From Patagioenas fasciata (lineage: Eukaryota > Chordata > Aves > Columbiformes > Columbidae): a stretch of 64,000 nucleotides of DNA. This document shows positions 1 through 12,350 of the stretch, one piece after another; the stretch's first letter is position 1, and each line of letters starts with the position of its first letter. The stretch is from NCBI RefSeq assembly GCF_037038585.1, contig NC_092523.1:44667001-44731000 (forward strand), written 5' to 3'. The notes under the pieces are model-generated. The model saw nothing but the letters and a program-made list of their open reading frames with translations, had not been told where the DNA came from and did no database searches. The translations under genes were made by a program, and so were the position numbers.

Positions 1-2
1 GA
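1..2 (-). CDS. RAPGEF2: First two bases of the next RAPGEF2 exon, cut by the window edge
   Basis: On the minus strand the left edge reads CTCTTTTTTCCCCTCTGTAG then TC. The long pyrimidine tract and TAG make a strong acceptor with AG at 3..4. The previous exon ends with TA, so TA plus T gives Tyr and the following C can begin a Pro codon, as expected for the YYPDD stretch of RAPGEF2. Only two exon bases lie inside the window, so this call rests on the splice signal and phase. Confidence 0.75.
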
Positions 3-363
3 CTACAGAGGGGAAAAAAGAGGTGCTTATTTTACTGGAGACATACTCATTTGCTTATAAGCAAAACATTTATTGCCAAAGACTCCTCTCTGCCATCACA
101 GCAAACATTTCAATTTTGATCTGAAAAATTGTGTTCAACTGTCAAAAGGTATGCACACCCTCTACTATCCTGCAAAAACTTTGGTTTCCAAAGAAAATGC
201 TGATTAGAAACTTAGTGTTGGAAATTTCAAGAATGTCTATTACACAGATATGAAAAAACAATATTTTTTTGCCTTTGAACTATTGATAAAATATATACCT
301 CAAGTGACCAAACTAAGTATTTTTAAGGGAATCTTTAAGTAGATTTTAATATAGGTAGCAGGT

Positions 364-387
364 AAAAAAAAAAAAAAAAAAAAAAAA
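364..387 (+). repeat. A24 homopolymer
   Basis: There are 24 consecutive A on the plus strand (T on the gene strand) inside a RAPGEF2 intron. No recognisable retroposon body was found beside it. Confidence 0.9.
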
Positions 388-1120
388 TCAGGTATGTGTG
401 TCAAGTAAACCTCAATGCTGAAATTTTGCCTTGCAGGTTTTAAGCCATTTCATTGTTAACTTCCCATCAAACCAAAGTAGTAGAATGACTAGCAAATGAA
501 GAATAACTCGAGCTGAACTGCCACTTTTAATAACCCAGTTTCCATTTAAACAGCAAGATAGCCGTAGGGTTTGAGAATTTGTCACTACCATGTATACCCA
601 CTGACACTAAAGTAAATGCAGATGAGATGAGCCAGTTCTAAACAACGTGGTCAACTTTATCCCTCTGGCCATGAAAAAAATCTATAGAGATACTATGAAA
701 ATTAACAACTATTCTTTTTTTAATGAAGGATAAGAAAATTACTATGTTTGTGCCTAATGCAGACAATTACTTTCAGTTTTGCATACGTGTAACAGAAATG
801 TACCTTTTCATAAGCAGAGCAAGTACAAACAAAATTTTCATAATGAAAAAAATTCGAGCAAATAAACAGAGCAACTGTATTTGTTTTCATGTTACCATTT
901 AGGGATAAGGATTTAGCCTATCCACGTTGAGACATCAAGTTGTGCCTCAGAGAGGTCACACCCACAGGTCAATTAACAGCTCCAACAGTTGCAGCTATTT
1001 TAATAGGTTTTTCTAATGAACAAAGAAAATTAGCACCCAATTTCAGACTTCAGTGCAAGTCATACCATCACTGGGGGCTGGTGGCGGAGGGGGAAGTACT
1101 TGTAACTTAATCAGAGCTTT

Positions 1121-1187
1121 AAAACAAACAAACAAAAACAAACCAAACCACACCAACAAACAACAAAAAAAACCACACACACAAACC
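1121..1187 (+). repeat. A-rich CAAA/ACAA simple repeat
   Basis: This is a purely A and C rich stretch with repeated CAAA and ACAAAC units, ending in CACACACA. It is a low-complexity tract; the short open frame across it is composition-driven and not a gene. Confidence 0.75.
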
Positions 1188-2853
1188 TTAGGTTTCCAAA
1201 CTCATTTTCTGCAGATCATAACTGCATGGATCAATTCTAACGTGGTTTATCACATTGCTTCTCTCCTGTAGCACTCAAAGACCTCTTTTCAAACATGTAT
1301 ATTGTAAAACTGGAATTTTGGGTTTTAGAAGTATACATCTTCAATACATATGCTGAATTTGTGAAACAAATAAAGGATTCCTCCAAGTTTGTTATCATAA
1401 AATAGAATACTGAAATTAGACTGCAAATTCCATGGGATCTTCTTACCAAATAGATGTCAAATTGTTCATTAAAATAAAATGTAAAGCTGCAACTCAGAGA
1501 AACAGAACATATATTTCTGGCTTTGAAACACTGATTTTTTTAAATAAAATATTCAGTGTTAACTTTCAGGTTTAGCCCATTAAACATTAAATCAGAGATG
1601 TGAAATGCTAGAGCAAGCACATTTTGCATTAGCATCTATATCCAGGAACTGCCAAACTGCCCATTAAATCTACTAAATAAACCATGGGGAAAAAAAATGT
1701 CAAGAAGCAACTAAATAGGAATGACAGGCAAACAACCAAAGTGAAGATGAAGTCACATGAAAGGAGTGACAAAGTAAATCAGTGCAAAAGAATGGCAAAA
1801 AGCACTTCAGGTTAACCCAGATTTCACAATTTTCTGTTTGTACATCGTATTTTCTCAGGCATGTATCTCCTGGTAACTTTTGCCTGCCTTGAGTATATGC
1901 ATAACTAGCAGTCTTGATTCATTCAGTATTTAGTTCAAATTTAAACTAATAGTTAGAATGAGCCAAGATTTTTGTCTAAACAAAAACTCTAGATCATAAT
2001 GGACACAAACCAACTGTCTAGAAAAGGACAAATCACAAACACAATAGTCACTAGCAAATTAGCCTGTAAAATGAATAAAGATTATATTGGTCTAATTAAA
2101 ATTGTCTATCCATCTATAGATTTTGATCTTGTGCATTCCCTACGTAATTGATTACTAGGTTTCATTAGATGCTAATTAAACTTTGCTGAATGTTCAAGGC
2201 TTATCATGAAAGTTTGTTCAATCACATCTTCATCCTGATGGTCAACATCAGCAAAAAATACACGTGGATAAAATAAATCATACAGGCGCATTTTTTGTAT
2301 GCACAAACGTTCAAATGATACCAGACAACCCAGAAAAATCTTCATTTAGAATCTGGCTTAGCTGCAGTAAGTGTAAAGCTGCTAAACCTTTTGTTTTAAT
2401 GAGTTGTTTGCATAAACAAAGCAATTGCAATCCTCAGATGTCTACTGTAGATCAGAGCTGACATTAGATCACATCCCTGCTAATTATAAGCCCTGTCAGA
2501 TATGTCGATTTGGCACCTCTGGCACGAAAAGCTGGTCACTACTACTTTGACAAAATTGATGTGAGACTAAATGACAGCTTATTCTAACGCAAATACATCC
2601 CACGTTCCCTAATTCTATATAATCTCACTGGTTACAAAATTAACACAACACACTTCACTAAGTGAGAGTCACTTTTAGCTCCTTTCCTGGCACCAGCAAA
2701 TTCCTCCAGTGTTTGATGATGACAATGAAGTGGCTTCTTTTTGTATACAGACTGTGCAATGGGCAAGGGAGCTGGCACTAAACACTGTCTTTAATGCACT
2801 CTAGAATGAATTAAATCTTTGAACATCACACAAACGAAATCAGAAATACTTAC

Positions 2854-2910
2854 TAGTACAGAACTTCATTAGCTTCATGTCTTTCATATCTAACGGTTTC
2901 ACACATCAGT
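2854..2910 (-). CDS. RAPGEF2: RAPGEF2 internal coding exon, cNMP-binding-like domain continued
   Basis: This 57-base minus-strand exon has an excellent acceptor (pyrimidine tract CCTTCTCTTTCAG) and a consensus donor TA/GTAAGT. Its first base completes the Arg codon split from the exon at 6476..6546. The only open frame reads LMCETVRYERHEANEVLY, with the final TA starting another Tyr codon (phase 2 in and out). From memory this is RAPGEF2 residues of about 48-66, the first strands of the N-terminal cNMP-binding fold; RAPGEF6 has LMSARARYERYSGNQVLF at the same place. The CETVRYERHEANEVLYY wording is the RAPGEF2 version. The other two frames hit stops within the first four codons. In this family the N-terminal cNMP-like domain lacks residues needed for strong cAMP binding and is usually regarded as regulatory or vestigial; that is family knowledge and is not visible in this short piece. 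Confidence 0.93.
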
Positions 2911-5900
2911 CTGAAAGAGAAGGAAAGCAGTAATTTTTAATTACGATTCCTATTGGTGTCACAAAAACTTAACTTTCTAAAGTTAGTTAGCATTTCCAAA
3001 TTTGCCCCCAGCACTTCCAGCAACTAACCCTCAATTTAAAGCTAAGCTGATTTTTAATTTAAGGGAATAAATTGTTAAGTCTAAGCATTAAAGTTATTAG
3101 TTCATCCCAGATCAAATTTGATTCAGGACACTGGACGTAATTGCTCCCATTAAAAAATATATTCAAAGGGTAAAATGATATTGATCTCATTTTATAAAGT
3201 GATCTGATAAAAGGAAGTTGCTTTATGAAGAAACAATTCAAAAATTTGGAAGCAGATGGAAATTTATTATCTGTAACACTAATCAGAGATACCACAATAT
3301 AGAAACTGCTTCCTTTTTCGATTCAAGCCCAACAGATAAAACAAGAAATTATACTGCATGGTAAATCAAGCAATGCTTCTCATTTTGCTAAAATTCAGCA
3401 ACTTAAAAATTACCATGAGATTTTAATGTTGACATGTCAGAGGGCTCAAAGTGGAGAGAATTTCCTGCAGAAAAATCCTCTGTCTCCAGGCGGGGAAGGA
3501 GGATTAAAGCACTGTCACCTTCACTGCCTGACAAATGTCACATAATAGAGAGCAACTACAATTTTACCATGGATTAGGAAATGCAATGTTAACCTGGTGT
3601 AAAAATTAACATGCCATTTCTGTCTATTGTCTTAAGAAAATGGACCCTACCGCCTCCCTTGGACTTTCTGTGGCTCTGAAGCAGACTGCAAACATCAAGC
3701 CTATTTGACAGACAGACAAACAGGTATTTGCCTAAGAGGCTCATGTGAACATTCAAATGAGGAACTATATTTAAATTTAGGAAAGAATTTTTCATTCCTC
3801 ACAGGATCAGTCATCAGAACCTCAGTGCACCAATGACTGGCTGCCCACAATTATACCGTAAGCGAACAAAAGTGCTCTAGAAATCAATGCTCGGGGGGGG
3901 AACACACAACAAAAACAAACAAACAAAAAAACTCAAAAAAAAGTGATCTGAGGCCTGCAAGAGTTGGTCTGCATTTGAAGTAACATTTATAAAGCTTCTT
4001 TTTGCCACTTTGCATCACTTCCTCAATCATTCATTTCAACAGCCAACAGGCTGCTACAAAAGTTACCTTAGCACTCATCCTTTTAAGAATTTTACTTATT
4101 CGGCCCATTAAGAAATAATACTTTTCCTGTCCAGAAGTGGCAGGCTTGTAGTAGTACCCTGATTAATAGATTATTAATAGAAAATTGGTATCTTGCTTGA
4201 TATCTTAATATTTTGCTCAGAAATAAATTAAGATCACAGCCTTTCCCCCACCCCAGTATTTTAGATCTACTCTTTGGACCACCTTTGAGTACTTTTCTTA
4301 CAGGCAACGTCCATTTGGTATGTAATTAAGTATTATGTACTGTATATCAATTTCAGCTAAAGAAAAATCTTCTTGCTTCCTGGTACAGAAAAAAATCTTC
4401 CTGAACCACAGAATCTCCTCTTTTCCAGACACTGGTCCCCATCATAACATCAGGTCTTGCCAAAATCCTTTGCAAACACTGAAAAGACACTTTCTGCTTC
4501 TGCCTCCTGGGTCCTCATCTTCTCTCCCTAATCCTCTGTTTTGAGAGGGGAAAGGGAGAGCGGACAGGAGGGTACTGGTGAGAAGATACCAGAAGGAAAG
4601 TCACTGCTAGCAGTCAGATTTAAAAATTAAAATACTACTCAAGGATATTCTGTGCTTTGATGGTCTGAAACAACACTGGGCAATGGGCGATCTAAGAGAA
4701 GGGGTTATAGAAAACAGAATCACTTTAACAAGCCAAGTTTTGTTCCCCTCTGAACTGAGAGCAAAGGAAGCACATTCTTGATAAAGTCACGCAAGTTCAC
4801 CACTGACACTGTCCGAGTTTTACAGCATTTCGGTCCCATTACTAGGACAGTAATAGCGGAGAAAATGCCTCTTACAGAAGGCAGCCAAGTGTTTGAATTC
4901 TTATGTTAAACTGGAACAGCTAACAATTACAGTGATGACCAAGTAGCACCAGCTAGATTGCTTCCTCAAATTTTTGAAAAACTGAATTAGTTCTGGTCAA
5001 TATTGGGGTCTAATTTTTGCTCTAATGTGATATTTGTCTGCTTCCTAAACAAATGTAATACATTAAATAATCAGCAAGTCGTATGGTACCTTATTCACTA
5101 CTAGAGGCTATATTTAATACACTACTTTTTAACGCATCTCAGACGTTTTTGTGGCACCCCATTGCCACAAGAAATACTGTATCCTAAAGGCTACTATAAA
5201 TCTTTCTGTCCCGCATCTGCTGGGAGCCCAGCCTTTTCCATGTATGGTACTGCAAACAGAAGCTCTCTTCTAGGAATTCACTGTGCTGGGAGAGTGAGTT
5301 CCACACATTCCTCAGCAAGAACCTCATTCTGCACAGGAAGCCAAGCAGCACACATCAACATACCATGCAACCATATGTGCACACTTGGATCTTTGTAAAC
5401 AGGTTAGCATCAGTTCAACTCCAACTATGCAAAACTTGACATGCTAAAAGTCTTGCATGTAATAGCATAACACAAAATACTTTAACTGAATGTGATCATG
5501 GCCTCCTTCCAAAGCAGAAGTAATTCCAGAGACTGCTTTGAAGTCAACATGCACATTGCAAAAATGCCTTGAGTGCTTTTGGACAACGAAAACCCCACAT
5601 TTTATTTTCTCCAAATTACAGAATATTGGCTTGCAAATGTGGACCCTGACAGAATAACAAAGCAAGAGGCCAGAAGCTAGAACCTAAATGAGTATTAATC
5701 AAGTTCCAAGTTGCTTCAGCATCTTCAGATGTGGCAAATGTTGGCAAACACCAGGATGCAAAATCACAGTAATTCACCCTCTCTCCCTGTAGAACATACA
5801 GGAGATGTGCTTCCCTCCTCCTGTATCTGCCAGCCTCACGCTGATGTCCAAACACCCTTAGAAACCTTTGCTGCAATATGTTTATGTGAGCACAACCAAA

Positions 5901-6475
5901 AAAATTACTTAAAATTCAAACAAACACAGGTCTTCTAGAAAAAACAGGAAGTTCATCTGGAAGTTTTTTTTACTTAATTTATTTGCTTCATGAAGTATTT
6001 CAACTAAAAAATATGTGGGTGACAATTATTAGTAATTTTTTACCAAGTATCATTTGTAGTACATAATTTGTCTAGAACTTCCACATGAAAGCAAGCACAA
6101 ACTGAAACAAAACCTGAATAACAGATTCTGCTGTCATGATTATTATATTACAAAAATGATTTAGACTATATACAGACTTTCATTCAGGATTGGAATTTTT
6201 ATTTTTTAGGTAAAGCATTTACTTCTAGACCGAAAGTCTGAAAAGAAAACAAACACATACATCACAGAAATCAGAAGAAACAAATAGGGACACACAGATG
6301 CACAATACAAGGAGAAAGTTTCAGGAAAATAAAGAACAGAAGAAATAGATACAGTGGGTCAGTTTTTCAGTTTGAGGTAAGGTACACGAGAGCAGTGTAT
6401 AGCTACCAAACCTACACTTCCTTTGCTTGGTTAGTCCACTAATACATAAGTGCTTTCAACGATAAAGTATCATAC
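2911..6475 (-). other. RAPGEF2: RAPGEF2 intron between the two recognised exons
   Basis: This 3.6-kb intron has a GTATG donor at 6471..6475 and a CAG acceptor at 2911..2913. It is AT-rich with short open frames on both strands that look random. It contains a G8 run at 3893..3900 followed by a CAAA-rich stretch to about 3942. No recognisable repeat family or RNA gene was seen. Confidence 0.8.
3893..3942 (+). repeat. G8 run followed by CAAA-rich low-complexity tract
   Basis: Eight consecutive G are followed by an A/C-only stretch with CAAA units. It is simple sequence within a RAPGEF2 intron. Confidence 0.7.
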
Positions 6476-6546
6476 CTTAGCTGATGCTCTCTCAGATTAG
6501 ACAAGGCTTCCATTCCATGTAAATAGGAATACACAATCTCCAAATC
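6476..6546 (-). CDS. RAPGEF2: RAPGEF2 internal coding exon (N-terminal cNMP-binding-like domain)
   Basis: RAPGEF2 is a guanine-nucleotide exchange factor that activates Rap1/Rap2 at membranes and junctions; it carries cNMP-binding-like, RasGEF-N, PDZ, Ras-association and CDC25 catalytic domains. On the minus strand this 71-base exon has an acceptor ending TTTGTAG after a T-rich tract and a branch-like CCTAATAAT, and a donor CTAAG/GTATG. Only one frame is open. It reads DLEIVYSYLHGMEAL followed by SNLREHQL and a split Arg codon (phase 0 in, phase 2 out). From memory this matches the long isoform of vertebrate RAPGEF2 at about residues 24-47; the RAPGEF6 paralogue has IYSYLHGMEILSNLREHQL here, so the VYSYLHGMEAL variant favours RAPGEF2. 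The segment is the helical lead-in to the first, degenerate cNMP-binding domain, which is absent from shorter isoforms starting further downstream. The preceding exon, expected to end in AERTPQ, was not found in the window. Confidence 0.93.
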
Positions 6547-7635
6547 CTACAAACATAAGAAAAACATTATTAGGATTCTCGGTTTGGTACAAGCCGCTAA
6601 AACACTGTTTTTACAAAGCACCCAGAGCTCTCCTAATAGGGGCAGCAGGAACATTTGAAATAACGCATTTACAGGAGGTTAAAATTTGCAAGAATACCTC
6701 TGATTGTACATTGGAACCTGACATGGGGAAGCATGATGGCACGTCCACATCAAAAAATACAAACAGAAACCTTTTTGCTTTTGCTGTCATGACTCATGTC
6801 CAGGCAACAAGCCTGGGCCAGAATTGCAGCCACCACTGTCCTGCTTCCCACTGCCAGTGAACCCCAAAACCTTCATTTATTTTGTAAAGCAAGCTCATGG
6901 AAATCGGTCTTTTCATATTCAAGGGAAAAGAAAAAAAGTACAAAACAGTCTAAAAAAAACCCACCCCATTGTACATAAATATTTATAAAACTGTATCCTC
7001 TCTTCAACTGGAAGGTAAACCACAAGCTTAAATAACAGAAAAAGTTGGCACGAACAGAAGATTATTGGCACAAGATACTTAAAAAAAAAATCATAAACAT
7101 AATCTTATTTACATTTAACTGCTGTGGACATCCAACATCCAGCTCACAAAACAACATTAACAAAGATATGAAAACAATATTCAAGACTAAAACTTCCTAA
7201 GATGCAACTATGGAAACACTAATGTCAGTCTAGACACTTTACTAATGTTATACTTAAAACCACTACAGCACTGAAGAGTGCAGGTCACAACTTATAAGGT
7301 GATTTAACTTTGGCTCATGGATTTTACGCTGTTTCATCATCCATTTTTTAAAACATGCTAGTTAAGAGAAATCATATTATCCATAATTCAGTGAAAATCA
7401 GAACCGTGGCTCATAACCACTAGCTGAGGCTGACAAAGTTGAGAATAAACTAACACCAATACCACTCTCATAACCTACTGTAAGATGCTTTCAAGTAATG
7501 GAATGTATAAAAGCTATAAGCCTATGAAAGACTTGAAAATACTGAAATATTTGTGTATTAAAAAATCAACCATGAAGTGCAGAAATACTTCAGTTTTCAG
7601 ACACAAAGAAAGAATGCCAGATTTTAGTGCTAGAC

Positions 7636-7696
7636 TTAGGTTATGGTTGGACTCGATTATCCTGAGGGTCTCTTTCAACCGAAATGATTCTATGTG
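7636..7696 (+). mobile_element. CR1 LINE 3'-terminal relic, plus strand
   Basis: The stretch reads GGTTGGACTCGATTATCCT, then GGGTCTCTTTCAACC, then GAAATGATTCTATG. This is the diverged 3' end of an avian CR1 element: its hallmarks are GGTTGGACTCGATGATC, TTCCAACC and the ATTCTATG terminal unit. About 60 bases are left and the rest of the element is missing (5' truncation is the rule for CR1). It lies in the same orientation as the plus strand and therefore antisense to RAPGEF2. It carries no coding capacity. Confidence 0.8.
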
Positions 7697-8150
7697 GTAC
7701 TTGGGCAAAGACATTAGGACTGATATCACACAGAGAACCTGAATTTAAGGAAGAAAAATAAGAATAAAACCTAGTTAAATACATCAAGCATAGAAACATT
7801 AGTGTACATGTTTAAACCATGGTACAGATCAGAAAATATATCAGGAGTTAAACTCTATGGGTAAGACTCAACAGATGTCTTTCAGTCATTATCAAAAAGA
7901 ACACCTTTTTCTCCCACTGGAAGAAAAAGGCAAATACTTAGTTTGAAAAGTGGAAGAAATGCACAAGCCAAAATGCTGCGATTTCACTTCTGTTCTGGTC
8001 CTTCTGTTCCCTTGTCCTCTAGAGGCTTTGGTCGTCCTGTAAGGAGCAGAGGACATACCAATGACAAAAGTAATTACGCATGGTTTGGGATGGAGGGACC
8101 TTAACACATAGAAGGCTTTGAAGAGAAAATACTACTCGCTCGCTTTTCAC

Positions 8151-8198
8151 TTTTGGTTGTTGGTTTTTTGTCTGTTTTGTGTTTGTTTGTTTGTTTTA
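8151..8198 (+). repeat. T-rich GTTT simple repeat
   Basis: The tract has TTGGTTGTTGG then repeated GTTT units with T runs. It is low-complexity sequence. Confidence 0.7.
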
Positions 8199-8219
8199 AT
8201 ACTAATAATAGTGTGTGAA

Positions 8220-8490
8220 AGCAGATGTCTGTCGTAGTCAGTGACCTGCCCGCTTGCCAGACAAGCCACAGGTGAGCAGAAGTTCCCAGGAGCCCTGTCC
8301 TGGTGGTGGCGCAGGACATGAGCCTGACAGCCCCCCTGGCACTGTCATCGCTCATCCAGACGTGCCTGATTCCACCGGCTGCTGTGGGAAGCTGGGAGCA
8401 GACCACTGGGGATCAGGTGCCCACAGCAGTGGATTACACAGAAAAGAGCCAGGACAGAAGGTGCTGCTGTATTTCCAGCAACCGAGTCTA
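8220..8490. other. GC-richer pocket, function unknown
   Basis: About 270 bases stand out from the AT-rich surroundings and are open in overlapping frames on both strands. No domain or family is recognisable in any frame and there is no convincing splice pair around it. Openness on both strands at once is what raised GC produces by lowering stop-codon frequency. It could be an old unrecognised repeat or a regulatory patch. Confidence 0.3.
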
Positions 8491-11350
8491 ATAACAAGCA
8501 GACACCAAACAGAAGGAGAATAATCCTCTGCCACCAGCTTGCACTGAGGTTTCCCTTGAGCGGCACACATTTTATGTGCAACAAAGGATTCACAGATTAA
8601 TAAAGAGCCATTCAAGGTTCTGGCTTACAGGGATTCACAGATCTAAAAGTGCATGGTAAAAGGGATTCATGGACATTCGGTTTCCAAAACTGCTGGGTGT
8701 CACAAACCTAGTGACGAAGCCTGCAGATGTACAAAGCAGTAAAGAACACAAGCCATGTTTCTTGAGAAATGCAGCTGAAGTGACTCAAAGGCGGGGGAAT
8801 GCATTTAACAATTGAAGAGTACAATTCCAACCAGTTTCACAAGCAACAGACAAGGTAAGTTTAATGAACACTTAAAAAAAAAAGAAAAAAACAGTCTTCA
8901 AAATATAAGCACACTTGTCAGACATTTGCAAATGCAACATCCCATAGATCCCCACACCAGGAACTGCAGATGGTAGAGCTCCTTGCCTCTCAAATCTGTA
9001 CTTTGAGATCTAAAAGTGGGGAGCAGGCAGAAAAAAAAAACACACCAAGCAAATCTTTACTTGTGCTTCCATCACGGTTGCTAGCTTCAGCAACACAGGG
9101 AAGACAACGTTGAAGACATCTCATCACAGAGAGAACTCAAGAGAACTAAGTTGTTTCTTTTGATTTGCAAAAAAGCAGCTAGAAAACAAACCGCTGTTCT
9201 AGGCAGTGGGATCCTATCAAAGCAAATAGTCACTATAACACTGCAGCTAATGTGCATTATATCAGTTCCTGAGAAGTGTGTTGCAGCCCGTTCTTTAAGC
9301 TGTACCTTTCCAGAGGGTGTCCAGCATGAAAGAGCTCCCTCTACCACCAGCAGTTTGGCATTGAACTTGGAGTAACAACCAGCATCATTGTTTCAATTAA
9401 ACTCTCCATAATGGTGCAATGTACAGGGAACTACAGGAGAGTCAAAATGGCTGAATATATTTTCATATATTGTCAGTAGGCACTGCACACTTCCAGTCAA
9501 TTTGCAGCATTAAGGAGTAGAAAAACAATTTGAAAATAAATAAACAGAAAATCAGAATATCAAGTTACTGTCATTAGGCCTCCTCAGTTTTCCATTTATC
9601 TCAGGAAAAACTATGCTTTGCTTACTTAAACATAGCCCTTATCAAACATAAATAGCTGTTTCAACTTCTTAATTAGAAGTTAATTAATGGAATGCAAGAG
9701 TCCTTCAGAAATACTTGTGCCAAGTGTTGCAAAAATCCTGAACAGATTCTGAATGCTTGAAAGAGTGGTTTAAAAAAAGCCATTTCACAAAAATAACACA
9801 CGCACACATAAGCTAAGGCGTGTAAGTTATGAAAGTTTCTAATTTTTATATTCTAGACACTTGACAAAAACCTAAAATTATACAATTCTCAGGAAAAGAA
9901 CTTAGTCTTTCAATAGGAACACAGCCTGCCTATGTGATTTATGCCAGCTAGTTGAGCAAAACCTTAAAGCAGCAGCTAAAGTCAATCCCACTGTGACTTT
10001 CACAAACGCTTCTGCTAGCTTGCAGTGTCCCTGAAAGCCGCCTCTAACTAACCCACTGAATATACAAAAGCATGCAGGTGACAGCAGCAGTCTAATACTT
10101 TTTTGTTGGTTGTTTTTAGAGTACATATACTCAAATTACCACAAGGTGGCAGACTGAGCCATCAAAACTTCAGAAACAGGCCTTAAATGTAATGTTATAA
10201 CAGTTTCTAAAAATCAGGAAGAGCAAAGTTAATCATCACCAGTATAACTGGTTAAATATTCTGCTACAGCAAGGACTACTTATGCAAAAGCACAGAGAAA
10301 CCAACAACTTTCTGCTTTCCAGTTTTATCCATCCAACAGTATTTAATAAAGACAACAAGACAACCGCAAAAGCAATGCAAAGGTTCAGCTGGTCTCCTAC
10401 AAGAATCTAGCTCAACACAAAGATCGTGTCAAAAGCTTGACAAAACATCTCAGTGGAATCTCCAAAACCAAAAATTAAATGTGAAGCACAAATTAGCACA
10501 GTTCTTAAATCATGTTTTTATTTAAATGAAGGCTAAAAGACTGAAATCTAATCTACACTTAAATTTGTACCATAAGCTAAGTCATATGCTTGGGTTGCTG
10601 TGTGTGGAGCAGCCCGAAATCTGACTGTGTTATTTCTTAATATGTTTGTTTCCGTAGTGTCAGCTGGCTCAGTTTTAAGTTCTGACTATATTTCAAAAGA
10701 AAACTCAGGTTTTAACCCAGTTCAACTTCAATTAGATCTGTAGAAACACAGTATGCAACCTTACCTCTGCTCTCCATTCTAATAAAAATCTGCATATGCT
10801 TATGCCCAGGTATTTCTATTCATTTCTTTTGTGTTTCAAACATATTTGGCAATGCCTGTTACACAAACCAGACAAAACCAAACCAGAATGTTGGCCTCAA
10901 ATTCATGCTAGCATAATGAAGAAATTTTTACTTGAGTAGAGTGATAAGGACGTGAAAAGTTGCTACTTTGGACTAAAAAAGTTAAACCTCTCTAAAAATC
11001 AGGCTTACCCTGGTTTCAGCCCTGGTTTGCACTGAGGTATGAAACTACAGACTCAACTCAACTATTCCTCCTTGCCACAGTTAAAAAGCAAAACGATGAG
11101 CTGAGAAATTCATTGCTCTTAGTGAGAAATTCACTCGTTTCTGTGAAGTGGCAAACGAGCGGAGAAAAGCTTTCATCTTATAATAGTTTGGTTTATTTTA
11201 AATCAAAGGGTAAAAATTAAATACAAGCTAATTCCTTAATTCACTGTCTTGGATGAAGAAAGAAAAAAAGATCTTTTTGAAGCACCTGATACCCACCTTA
11301 GGCTGAAAAAGATCTGCCTGCTGACCTGACACGCTTTGAAAGGCTGATCT

Positions 11351-11785
11351 TTGTTAAACCATTTTCAGCTCACATTCAGCCAAGCACCAGCAGCACAGCA
11401 TGGAAGGCCAACCTCCCAGGGTGATGGGGGAGGCAGGTGGGTGTCCCTGCTCCTTGTCACACCTGGCAGCTCCACACCCCACCCCAAGCCCAGGTTTCAC
11501 TGTTATGAAAACGGGAGGTCCCTCCCGGCCCCTCCCTGCTGCACTTCTGTCACCTCCCTGGCCCCAGGACCAGCACACACTGGTGGGGAAAGAACTTCCA
11601 GTCTCTCTGCTGGCAGCACAAGACCCATGAGGTCCAGTGCTGGAGTCATGGAGACACCAGCTCATGCAGTTGGGGAAAGGCGGCACCTCAAAGTCTTCGA
11701 CAGGTTTAAACAGACCCCAAAACCGCTGGCAGGACAGGAGAAAGTTGTCATTTCTATGACTGATTAAACAGTTATTGTAGCTCAA
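11351..11785. other. GC-rich patch with long open frames on both strands, not recognised
   Basis: This patch has the longest open frames in the window: about 138 codons on the plus strand (11351..11767) and about 143 on the minus strand (11354..11785). Both overlap the same GC-rich core at about 11400..11650. Neither translation has a recognisable domain, membrane segment or signal. The minus-strand one is rich in Cys, Gly, Ser and Pro in the low-complexity way typical of non-coding GC-rich DNA. Mirror-image openness argues for composition and against a gene. No clean flanking acceptor/donor pair was seen. It could be an unclassified old repeat or a CpG-poor regulatory element. Confidence 0.3.
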
Positions 11786-12269
11786 AGTGGAACCTGCCTT
11801 TTCTCTTTAAGTATTTTAATGCTTTTTTTTTTTCCCCAAACCATGACATACTAAGAAGAGCAGCAATGCCAAGATTTTCTTCCTTGTCAGCAATGAAGCC
11901 ACGATCCAAATGCAGGTTGCTGAAATACTGCTTCTCTTTCTTTATAGCAGCAGGATCCTGTCTTTTTCCCTTTTCTTCTTGCATCCAACACTTGAAATCC
12001 TTTGACCCTCAGCCACTCCAGTAGCTATACCAAGCATTAATATTTTCATTTTTCCTCTAGCATTGATTTAGGACCTGCCTGCCTGGCTGCCTGTGCTGGC
12101 TCACCGAGGCCAAAGCAGTGCCAGCATTGCCAGAAGAAACAGAATCAACTACAGCAACATCAAACACTTCTAGCTTAAACAGAAGTTTCCATGTGCACAG
12201 AAGTGACTTGTCTGCTCCCAGGCTCTCACCACCAGCAGCTCAGGAGCTGGTACAAGTTACTGCCTTCAG

Positions 12270-12350
12270 AGTCAGCAACCTCCGAAGGAAAGGCAGGGCA
12301 GTTGCAGGGAGAAGCCACATCAGTTACCCCAGCCAAACCTATCTCCTAAG
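12270..12350 (+). other. Exon-like segment on plus strand (weak candidate)
   Basis: An acceptor-like TACTGCCTTCAG precedes 81 bases that end in a good donor, CTAAG/GTAAGA. The segment is open in at least one frame, but the peptide resembles nothing known. If transcribed it would run antisense to RAPGEF2. It may be a chance splice pair. Confidence 0.15.

Larger units (their letters stand above)
3..2853 (-). other. RAPGEF2: RAPGEF2 intron between the exon at 2854..2910 and the left edge
   Basis: This is an intron of about 2.85 kb bounded by GTAAGT (2848..2853) and TAG (3..5) on the minus strand. It is AT-rich and contains a run of 24 A at 364..387 and a CAAA-type simple repeat at about 1121..1187. 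I saw no other gene or mobile element in it. Confidence 0.8.

Noticed and set aside
7982..8035. Minus-strand acceptor followed by a short frame ending in a stop (RPKPLEDKGTEGPEQK)
   Set aside because: It looks like a small terminal exon but would end the protein prematurely inside the RAPGEF2 5' region, and there is no support for an isoform.
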